From an uncultured Chthonomonadaceae bacterium (GTDB lineage: Bacteria; Armatimonadota; Fimbriimonadia; Fimbriimonadales; Fimbriimonadaceae), in contig CAMLDW010000078.1 in assembly GCA_946479035.1 (NCBI GenBank), forward strand, positions 1 through 5,212: a DNA stretch of 5,212 nt, in the 5' to 3' direction. The notes beneath the pieces are model-generated. The model made no database searches, had not been told where the DNA came from, and saw only the letters and a program-made list of their open reading frames with translations. This document shows, piece after piece, positions 1 through 4,681 of the stretch; positions within the stretch are counted from its first letter, which is position 1, and each line of letters opens with the position of its first letter. The translations under genes and the position numbers were made by a program.

Positions 1-62
<62 letters not shown>

Positions 63-182
63 ACGCAACCCGTTTTGTACCACATGATCGGGCCGTCCGT
101 GATGAATCGTGAGTCATGTGTCGCTCCCCTTGGGCCAGCGGAAGCGTCCCTTGGCCACGGCAGGTCGCTCCATAATGGCGCT

Positions 183-728
183 GTGCCGACCGTCCGAACC
201 TATGAGGACCGCGACAAAGCCGCGGTCGTCGAAATCGTCCGCACCGTCTTCGAAGAGTACGGCTTCATCTGGGAGCCTGACGGCTACCACAGCGACCTCT
301 TCGACGTTCCCGCCCACTACCAGCACGAGAACGCCGCGTTCTGGGTCGCCGAGGCAGGTCAAAGCGTCGTCGGGTGCGGCGGCGTCCTGTTCTTCCCTAG
401 CACCCCAGGCGAGCCCGGCACTCTAGAGGACCTCGAGGGCCACACGCGCGTCGCCAGCGCGGACTGCGAGCTCGTGCGGCTCTACGTCCATCCCGCGGCC
501 CGCAGGCAGGGCGTCGGCACCGCGCTCTTCGAAACGATCGTCGCTGAGTCAATAAGAAGGCGCTGCACCGCGATGGAGATATGGAGCGACCGGCTCCTGA
601 CGGACGCGCACCGCATGTACGAGCGCTACGGAGCCGTCAAGCTCGGCCAGCGCATCTGCCCGCCGCCCGATGAGACCCCAGAGTGGGGCATGCTGCTCGA
701 CCTGACCAAAAAAAACGACGGAGCATAA
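183..728 (+). CDS. GNAT family N-acetyltransferase
   Basis: Encodes a single-domain, probably cytoplasmic, Gcn5-related acetyltransferase that would move an acetyl group from acetyl-CoA to an amine; the substrate cannot be read from sequence. From the GTG at 183 it is 181 residues, normal for the family. Beta-1 and alpha-1 are TVRTYEDRDKAAVVEIV (3-19). The acetyl-CoA pyrophosphate loop is in motif A, LVRLYVHPAARRQGVGTAL (97-115), with the R/Q-x-x-G-x-G signature at 108-112. Motif B is AHRMYERYGAV (142-152). In-frame ATGs at 75, 84 and 102 would add 27 to 36 residues with no family character, and none has a convincing ribosome binding site. I chose GTG 183 because the fold begins right after it, though its own Shine-Dalgarno is also weak. 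It is the only plus-strand gene and converges on the mlaF-like operon. Its last codons (TKKNDGA) lie in the terminator of that operon. Confidence 0.88.
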   Translation: MPTVRTYEDRDKAAVVEIVRTVFEEYGFIWEPDGYHSDLFDVPAHYQHENAAFWVAEAGQSVVGCGGVLFFPSTPGEPGTLEDLEGHTRVASADCELVRLYVHPAARRQGVGTALFETIVAESIRRRCTAMEIWSDRLLTDAHRMYERYGAVKLGQRICPPPDETPEWGMLLDLTKKNDGA

Positions 729-737
729 AGCTCCGTC
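708..737 (-). terminator. Intrinsic terminator of the minus-strand operon, inside the end of the GNAT gene
   Basis: Bases 717-724 and 730-737 form a perfect 8-bp stem (GACGGAGC/GCTCCGTC) around the 5-base loop 725-729. Read on the minus strand the stem is followed, after one base, by eight consecutive T (the A-run at 708-715). This is a classical Rho-independent terminator for transcripts coming from the mlaF-like gene. On the plus strand the hairpin is not followed by a T-run, so it should not efficiently end the GNAT transcript. The A-run and the left arm are codons of the GNAT gene and the GNAT stop codon lies in the loop. Confidence 0.88.
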
Positions 738-971
738 AATGCCATGAAATGCGTGTCTCCGGCTGCGCTTCCCGCCTCCGGCTTCCCCTAAATAAACCGC
801 TATCCGGAGCCGCCTCCCAGCACGCGTATACGGGCCGTTATGCGAACGGCCCGTTGGGATGCGGTGAAGTGCGACGTGCGATCCATTCTTCTTGCATGCG
901 AGGCCTTTGGAGGTCAAAGTCGGGCTGCTACCTGGCTTCAGTGGGCTATGACGAACCGGGCCCTGCGAAGT
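738..971 (-). other. 234-bp gene-free stretch with candidate RNA structure
   Basis: No credible gene lies between the mlaF-like stop codon and the terminator; the short open frames here have no family character. It is probably the 3' untranslated part of the minus-strand operon. CTCCGGCT occurs twice (757-764 and 776-783), and either copy can pair with CCGGAG at 804-809. The first copy also brings GCGTG (751-755) opposite CACGC (821-825), giving a nested 11-bp interrupted stem. A separate 10-bp hairpin is at 830-854. With the terminator that makes three stems packed into about 150 bases. This could be an RNA element or small RNA released from the 3' end, or simply GC-rich chance pairing. I could not match it to a known RNA family. 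Confidence 0.4.
830..854. other. 10-bp perfect inverted repeat (hairpin)
   Basis: ACGGGCCGTT (830-839) pairs perfectly with AACGGCCCGT (845-854) around the 5-base loop ATGCG. Neither side is followed by a T-run, so it is not a standard intrinsic terminator for either strand. It could stabilise the 3' end of the minus-strand operon transcript, act as a Rho-independent element of a non-canonical kind, or bind a protein dimer at the DNA level. The sequence does not decide between these. Confidence 0.6.
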
Positions 972-1706
972 TCAGGCCTTGTTGAGCGATTCCGCCCGGG
1001 CTTTCTCGACCAGCTCGCCGATCGCCCCGCCCTGCACCCGCCTGAACTCCTCGGGCGTGCCGACGAAGAGCAGCCGCCCCGCCTCTAGGAACGCGATCCG
1101 GTCCGCGACCCTGAAAACGGACGTCACGTCGTGGCTGACGACCACGCACGTCATGGCTAATCGCTTTCTCGTCTCTGCGATCAGCTGGTCGATGCTGTAC
1201 GCCGTGACCGGGTCGAGCCCGCTCGTCGGCTCGTCGAAGAGCAGCACCTTCGGCTCCATGGAAAGCGCGCGCGCCAGACCGACGCGCTTGCGCATCCCGC
1301 CCGAGAGCTCGCTCGGCATGAGCGCCTCGTTCCCCAGCAGCCCGACGTCCGCAAGCATCCGCTTTGCGAACTCCCTCTCTTCCGAGCGCTTCACCCTTCC
1401 CTGCCGCCGGACCCCGAAAAGCACGTTGTCCTCGACGTTGAGGTAGTCGAACAACGCCGCGTACTGGAAAACGAGCCCCATCCGTCGCCGCGCCTCTTCC
1501 GGGTCTTTGACCGCATCGACGCCGTCAACAATGATCGTCCCATGAGTCGGCTTGATCAGGCCGCTCACACACTTGAGCAGAGTCGTCTTGCCGCCGCCGC
1601 TGCTCCCCATAACGGCCAAGATCTCCCCCTTGGAGACATCGAGGTTGATGTCCACCAGCACCTTGTGGTCGCCGAAGCTGTGCTCGAGCGCTTTGACCGT
1701 CAGCAA
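972..1706 (-). CDS. mlaF: MlaF/Ttg2A-type ABC transporter ATP-binding protein
   Basis: ATPase subunit of the ABC family that, with the permease MlaE and the MCE-domain protein MlaD, moves phospholipid between inner and outer membranes of diderm bacteria. At 244 residues it is a single nucleotide-binding domain. Walker A is GSSGGGKT (34-41), the Q-loop glutamine is Q81 in VFQYAALFDYLNVEDNV, and the signature is LSGGMRKRVGLARAL (134-148), whose GMRKRVGLARA form is typical of MlaF. Walker B is VLLFDEP (154-160, E159 catalytic), followed by D-loop SGLDPV (162-167) and the switch histidine H192 in VVSHD. All ATPase residues are intact. The start is TTG, chosen because the family N-terminus begins there and GAGGTGG lies 4 bases upstream. 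It begins 9 bases after the AAR-like stop codon and is the last gene before the terminator. No mlaE or mlaD gene adjoins it, so its membrane partner must be encoded elsewhere. Confidence 0.9.
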   Translation of the reverse strand: MLTVKALEHSFGDHKVLVDINLDVSKGEILAVMGSSGGGKTTLLKCVSGLIKPTHGTIIVDGVDAVKDPEEARRRMGLVFQYAALFDYLNVEDNVLFGVRRQGRVKRSEEREFAKRMLADVGLLGNEALMPSELSGGMRKRVGLARALSMEPKVLLFDEPTSGLDPVTAYSIDQLIAETRKRLAMTCVVVSHDVTSVFRVADRIAFLEAGRLLFVGTPEEFRRVQGGAIGELVEKARAESLNKA

Positions 1707-1710
1707 CTGC

Positions 1711-1717
1711 CCACCTC
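1711..1717 (-). promoter_or_regulatory. Strong ribosome binding site fixing the TTG start of the mlaF-like gene
   Basis: On the minus strand GAGGTGG is followed by GCAG and then the TTG at 1706-1704. The GA of this site is the end of the TGA stop codon (1718-1716) of the AAR-like gene. Ribosomes finishing the upstream gene therefore stop on the binding site of the next one, which suggests translational coupling. Confidence 0.8.
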
Positions 1718-2780
1718 AGACTGCGACCGCGCGCCTCCGCGCAGCCCTTACGCGCTCGATCGTCTCTGGCTCCACCGCGCGCTCGAACGAGCGGAACCCC
1801 GCGAGCTTAAACCCGTGCTTTGCTGCAAGGCGCTGCATCTCCTCGACCTGCTCAAGGCTCACGTCCTTACCGATCGTAAAACTGTCCGTGCGCCCCTCGA
1901 GCGCGAGCATCATCGTCTCACTCATGCACGCGTAAGCGCACTTGGGGGGAAACCCGAAGTCGAAGTGGAAGTCGACCGGGCCCGGAACCTCGACCACGCC
2001 GCCCTCGATCACCAGCACGTCCGGGCGGTCCTGCACCACGCGCACAGAGACGTCGCGGGGCCGAGAGACGTCGCACACCACCGAGCCCGACTTGAGGTGC
2101 TCTGGAAAGATCACAGCCGTGTCTGCCGAGGTCACCGTCACCACGACGTCCGCGTCCCTCAGGACGGAAACGTCGGTCGTGGCGGTCGCGTTCACAATGC
2201 CCTGCGCCACGGCCTGAGTTCGGGCAAGGTCGCGCCCCACGAGCAGCGTGCGCGCAAACCTCGGGGCCATCGCGCGCGAGCAGGTCTTGCCGATCGAGCC
2301 GGTCGCGCCGACCACCGCCAGCGTCGCGCCCGATACGTCGATATCCAGCGCCTGTGCGGCCTTCATCGCGCCCTCGATCGCCGTCGCAACCGTGTAGCTG
2401 TTGCCGGTCGTGACCCCGATCGTCGTCCGCTCGTCCAGCGTCTTCCCGCCATCGCCCACCACAGCGGTGAATGCCCCCAGCCCGATGATCCCGCACCCTT
2501 CCTGCTTCGCCATTTCGGCGCACTGAGCCAGTCTTTCGTACACCAGCTCGAGAGGAAGCTTGTCGATCATCATTGCAGGCGTCAATGGAAGGCCGATGAA
2601 GATCCCCTCCGTCTTTGCGCCCGTTGTCGACTCAACCCCGGTGATGTCGCTCACCTTCATCGGCTGCTTCTTGGAAAGAAACCGCTCGACCATCGGCTCG
2701 GGCAGGAGCTTCGCGAGCGGGTACTTCCGTGCGACGTCCTTGGTGCTGATTGGATGGATGACGAACGCGAACCGTGTCAA
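1716..2780 (-). CDS. Long-chain acyl-ACP reductase (AAR)-like oxidoreductase
   Basis: Resembles cyanobacterial AAR, which reduces long-chain fatty acyl-ACP to the aldehyde with NADPH through an acyl-cysteine intermediate. Its 354 residues compare with about 340 for the Synechococcus enzyme. Matching segments in order: GLGAFTAVVG (100-109), TTGNSYTVATAIEGAMKAAQ (124-143), Rossmann dinucleotide loop VVGATGSIGK (156-165), and VIEGGVVE (257-264). Next is CAYACMSETMMLALEG (281-296), where C285 occupies the place of the AAR catalytic cysteine. The family ending KHGFKLAGF (321-329) is followed by an Arg-rich tail of about 25 residues. The Rossmann part leads to labels such as shikimate dehydrogenase for relatives, but the overall order is that of AAR. 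The start is TTG at 2780 with GGAG at 2793-2790. No aldehyde deformylating oxygenase gene is present in the window, so the aldehyde could go to an alcohol, wax or other lipid. Substrate is inferred from homology only. Confidence 0.78.
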   Translation of the reverse strand: MTRFAFVIHPISTKDVARKYPLAKLLPEPMVERFLSKKQPMKVSDITGVESTTGAKTEGIFIGLPLTPAMMIDKLPLELVYERLAQCAEMAKQEGCGIIGLGAFTAVVGDGGKTLDERTTIGVTTGNSYTVATAIEGAMKAAQALDIDVSGATLAVVGATGSIGKTCSRAMAPRFARTLLVGRDLARTQAVAQGIVNATATTDVSVLRDADVVVTVTSADTAVIFPEHLKSGSVVCDVSRPRDVSVRVVQDRPDVLVIEGGVVEVPGPVDFHFDFGFPPKCAYACMSETMMLALEGRTDSFTIGKDVSLEQVEEMQRLAAKHGFKLAGFRSFERAVEPETIERVRAARRRAVAV

Positions 2781-2789
2781 ATCGTGCTG

Positions 2790-2793
2790 CTCC
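2790..2793 (-). promoter_or_regulatory. Ribosome binding site supporting the TTG start of the AAR-like gene
   Basis: GGAG on the minus strand sits 9 bases before the TTG at 2780-2778. The next in-frame ATGs (residues 30 and 41) would remove the conserved N-terminal FAFVIHPIS segment, so the TTG is the better choice. Confidence 0.6.
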
Positions 2794-2823
2794 GGTGGTC
2801 GACGAACGGAGTCTACCGGACGC

Positions 2824-3771
2824 TCAGACGTCTTCCTGGAGGTTTATGACGTTCGGTATCCAGCCTAGCTTCTTGAGCCAGTCCAGGTAGTCCTGCTCCG
2901 TCATCTGCTCGGGTCTTTTGTCCGCGAGGGTTACGATCACGCCCTCCATCACGTTCGTCGCGAACGTCTCGCCGCCCATCACCGGCGTCGTCGTGATCGC
3001 CTGCTTCGCGCCAGTCGACTTGAGCCATTGCAGGTCGGCCTTGCGAAGGGTCTGCGTGATGATCGTCTTTCCCGGCATTTGGTCGGGCGCGTATCGGCGG
3101 ATGTAGTGCCAGTCGCCGCACACGACCGTCGCCCAGTCGAACCACTTCTTGTGCCTCGGCTTGCGCTCTTCCTGTTTCGTGCCGGTCGGATAGAACCACT
3201 TGAACGGCAGCTTGGTCACGATCGGCAGAAGCGCACGGCCGATCCGCTTTACGCCCTTGTAGCTTCGGATCGGGATCGGCAGTCCGATGCCAAAGAGCAA
3301 GTCGCCATAAACGACGTTCGGGCACCGCTCGTCGAGCGCCTGCGCCATGCCGTAGCGGTCGACCGCGCTGACGAGCAGCACGCGCTCCTTGGGCCAGTCC
3401 AGAACCTCGGTCAGGACCTTGATCGTCTCGCGCTCCAGGGTGTGCTTGAGCCCGCTGCCGTCCACGATCGGGGTCCTCTTCACCACGCTCACGATGTCGA
3501 GTATCTGACGGAAAGCGTACTTGCGTTCACCGACGACGACGTAGATGTCCGCCCCGCCGACGCCAAGCGCGTCGACTTTCCCATCCAGCTCCTGGAACTT
3601 TCGTTTGAACGCATCGAGGTCGCCGTCAACGCCGATGCGCGAGATCTCGAACTCCTCGCCGAGGATCGTCGCGGTGTGCGTCTTGTCGCGCTTCGAAGAG
3701 CCGAGGGAGACGGAGACGACGCGCCTTGGCGTCAAGCGTCGAGCGTCTAGCGTCGTATTTTCAGCTTCCAT
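2824..3771 (-). CDS. Conserved protein of uncertain function (relatives sometimes labelled quinate 5-dehydrogenase)
   Basis: A 315-residue soluble protein with no signal peptide or membrane segment. Distinctive motifs are VSVSLGSSKRDK (20-31), a likely Rossmann-type strand-loop DALGVGGADIYVVV (67-80), PIVDGSGLKHTLER (101-114), CGDWHYIRRYAPD (218-230), PGKTIITQTL (233-242) and TTPVMGGETFATNV (261-274). From memory these resemble a family annotated quinate 5-dehydrogenase in some Firmicutes and related genomes; I regard that function as unproven. It lies 43 bases upstream of the AAR-like gene in the same orientation, so a role with that enzyme in acyl or lipid metabolism is a reasonable guess. 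The ATG at 3771 is oddly placed: residues 6-15 are encoded by a heptamer array, and the ATG overlaps the S23 stop region by 11 bases. Family-like sequence starts only at about residue 17. An alternative TTG start is at residue 13. Confidence 0.72.
   Translation of the reverse strand: MEAENTTLDARRLTPRRVVSVSLGSSKRDKTHTATILGEEFEISRIGVDGDLDAFKRKFQELDGKVDALGVGGADIYVVVGERKYAFRQILDIVSVVKRTPIVDGSGLKHTLERETIKVLTEVLDWPKERVLLVSAVDRYGMAQALDERCPNVVYGDLLFGIGLPIPIRSYKGVKRIGRALLPIVTKLPFKWFYPTGTKQEERKPRHKKWFDWATVVCGDWHYIRRYAPDQMPGKTIITQTLRKADLQWLKSTGAKQAITTTPVMGGETFATNVMEGVIVTLADKRPEQMTEQDYLDWLKKLGWIPNVINLQEDV
3728..3756. repeat. Left heptamer array, inverted partner of 4125-4152
   Basis: On the plus strand 3729-3756 is four consecutive 7-base units: GCGTCAA, GCGTCGA, GCGTCTA, GCGTCGT. 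The 27 bases 3728-3754 are the reverse complement of 4125-4151 with one mismatch. The array lies inside the N-terminal codons of the 2824-3771 gene, where it encodes the TTLDARRLTP stretch. Confidence 0.9.
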
Positions 3772-4153
3772 GGGTTAGATTCTGCTTCATCGCCGTAAGC
3801 ATCCTGCCGAGCTCGCTCGAAGAAGTCAGAAGATCCTTGGCGCTACGAATGAGTCCAACCTCTTTATATCCCTGAATTAAAGTCTCCAGCTCATACAGAC
3901 TGCCACGTGCGACGGTGAGGAAGTAGGCGTAGTCCTTCTTCGTCCCGCGACCATAGCCCTCGGCAATGTTCGCTGCGACAGAGATGGCAGACCTTCGCAA
4001 TTGACTGGTCATTCCGTACAGCTCCTCACGCGGAAAACCCTTCGTCAGCTCGTAAACGACGACAAACAATGCCATCGCTCGCTGCCACGTCAACAAATCA
4101 CGGTAGCTCTTTGTGGGGCGGCCCGACGCTTGACGCTCGACGCTTGACGCCAC
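3761..4153 (-). CDS. Four-helix-bundle protein of the S23 / 23S rRNA intervening-sequence family
   Basis: A 130-residue all-helical protein of the family first found as open frames within intervening sequences of 23S rRNA genes (also called bIVP; related to the Avd accessory protein of diversity-generating retroelements). It is likely a small nucleic-acid-binding oligomer, but its cellular role is unknown. Hallmarks are YRDLLTWQRAM (17-27), FPREELYGMTSQLRRSA (40-56), ISVAANIAEGYGRG (57-70) and ARGSLYELETLI (82-93). The family usually begins just before the YRDL motif, so the first dozen residues are extra and come from the repeat array. The only start available is GTG at 4153, two bases after the ridA stop codon. 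The end overlaps the next gene's ATG by 11 bases. It is not inside an rRNA gene here. There is no nearby reverse transcriptase to suggest an Avd role. Confidence 0.88.
   Translation of the reverse strand: MASSVERQASGRPTKSYRDLLTWQRAMALFVVVYELTKGFPREELYGMTSQLRRSAISVAANIAEGYGRGTKKDYAYFLTVARGSLYELETLIQGYKEVGLIRSAKDLLTSSSELGRMLTAMKQNLTHGS
4125..4152. repeat. Right heptamer array, inverted partner of 3728-3756
   Basis: On the plus strand this is four consecutive 7-base units: GACGCTT, GACGCTC, GACGCTT, GACGCCA. Bases 4125-4151 match the reverse complement of 3728-3754 at 26 of 27 positions. It starts three bases after the ridA stop codon (minus strand) and encodes the first residues of the S23 protein. 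Confidence 0.9.
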
Positions 4154-4155
4154 CT

Positions 4156-4536
4156 TTAGTACACCGCCACCATCTCGATCTCGACGTCCGCGCCCTTGGG
4201 CAGCCCGGCGACGGCGTACGTCGCGCGCGCAGGCGGGCCGCTGGGGAATCGCGACCCATAGATCTCGTTCACTTTCGCAAAGTGATCCATTGAAGACAGC
4301 AAGATCGTCGTCTTCACCACGTTTTCAAAGGAGAGGCCGGCCGAGGCGAGAACAGCCCCAAGGTTCTGCATCACCTGCTCGGCCTGTCCCCCGATCTCTC
4401 CGGTCACCAGCGTTCCATCGGGCTTCAAGGGGATCTGGCCCGAGAGGAACAGGAAGCGCCCCTCTGCGCTCACCGCCTGAGAGTAGGGTCCGATCGCGCC
4501 CGGTGCGCTGTCGGTCGAATGGACCTTGCGTTGCAT
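4156..4536 (-). CDS. ridA: RidA (YjgF/YER057c/UK114) reactive imine deaminase
   Basis: Cytosolic trimeric enzyme that hydrolyses reactive enamine/imine intermediates made by PLP-dependent enzymes, such as 2-aminoacrylate, to the keto acid and ammonia. From the ATG at 4536 it is 126 residues, the usual length. Family marks are GAIGPYSQAV (13-22, including the active-site Y18), LSGQIPLKPDG (31-41), the PPARATYAVAGLPKGADVEI stretch (101-120) with the substrate-carboxylate arginine R104, and E119 in VEIEMVAVY. A GTG seven codons upstream would also be open, but it adds residues not usual in the family; neither start has a strong ribosome binding site. It is the first gene of the likely minus-strand operon and is separated from the S23 gene by two bases. 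I could not identify a promoter in the 145-base spacer upstream. Confidence 0.95.
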   Translation of the reverse strand: MQRKVHSTDSAPGAIGPYSQAVSAEGRFLFLSGQIPLKPDGTLVTGEIGGQAEQVMQNLGAVLASAGLSFENVVKTTILLSSMDHFAKVNEIYGSRFPSGPPARATYAVAGLPKGADVEIEMVAVY

Positions 4537-4569
4537 CGAGCAGAGGTTACCGCGCACCCCAAAAGGGGC

Positions 4570-4598
4570 GGGCGGCCCCTTGGTACGAGGAGCCGCCC
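4570..4598 (-). terminator. Possible weak terminator hairpin after flgE
   Basis: GGGCGGC (4570-4576) pairs with GCCGCCC (4592-4598). One mismatch follows and then CCT/AGG, leaving a 7-base loop. On the minus strand the stem is followed by GCCCC and then four T (the A-run 4561-4564). This is a strong stem with a poor and distant T-run, so it may slow or partly stop transcription out of flgE, or have another role. The local GGGGC/GCCCC sequences allow alternative folds. Confidence 0.35.
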
Positions 4599-4625
4599 TG
4601 GGCGGGGGATGGATTGGCGGATTGG

Positions 4626-4681
4626 CAGTCCTCAGTCTTCAGTCCTCAACTGCCAACTGCCAACTGCCAACTGTCAACTCA
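4626..4681. repeat. Exact heptamer array abutting the flgE stop codon
   Basis: Eight uninterrupted 7-base units on the plus strand: CAGTCCT, CAGTCTT, CAGTCCT, then CAACTGC three times, CAACTGT and CAACTCA. It ends at the base next to the flgE stop codon (4684-4682). Two degenerate 8-base units GGATTGGC (4611-4618, 4619-4626) precede it. It lies in non-coding DNA and shares its 7-base period, but not its sequence, with the arrays around the S23 gene. Confidence 0.92.

Larger units (their letters stand above)
3728..4152 (-). mobile_element. Candidate S23-gene cassette bounded by inverted heptamer arrays
   Basis: A 425-bp block consisting of two inward-facing inverted arrays of 7-base units (26/27 identical) enclosing a single S23-family gene. 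GC is about 54% over 3781-4080 by hand count, against 68-73% in sampled lines of the genes downstream. A 4-base direct repeat CCTT flanks the block (3724-3727 and 4153-4156); this could be a target duplication but is short enough to be chance. No transposase is present, so movement would have to be driven in trans. Removing the block precisely would leave the downstream gene without a start codon, which argues against a clean recent insertion. The call is inference from structure. Confidence 0.4.

Noticed and set aside
831..860. Integron attC-like site after the GNAT gene (GTTATGC, GTTGGGA)
   Set aside because: The core sites do not fit the GTTRRRY/RYYYAAC pair at proper spacing, and no integrase or cassette array is present.
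549..917. Minus-strand 122-codon frame overlapping the GNAT 3' end
   Set aside because: It runs through the terminator and the GNAT gene, has no recognisable motif and has biased composition.
860..960. Signal recognition particle RNA or cobalamin riboswitch, suggested by GGTAGCAGCC and GCCCACTG on the minus strand
   Set aside because: The SRP GGAA tetraloop context and the cobalamin core are missing; the matches are short and isolated.
1542..2849. 435-codon open frame on the plus strand across the mlaF-like and AAR-like genes
   Set aside because: Its product is His/Arg-rich with no recognisable domain and lies opposite two well-conserved genes, so it is a shadow of high-GC codon bias.
3028..3750. 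240-codon open frame on the plus strand
   Set aside because: It is antisense to the conserved 2824-3771 gene and has no family features.
3724..4156. CCTT flanking repeat as a certain target-site duplication
   Set aside because: Four bases is too short to exclude chance, and removing the block does not restore a sensible start for the downstream gene. It is kept only as a weak hint.
4626..4681. CRISPR array
   Set aside because: The units are 7 bases in direct tandem with no spacers, and there are no cas genes.
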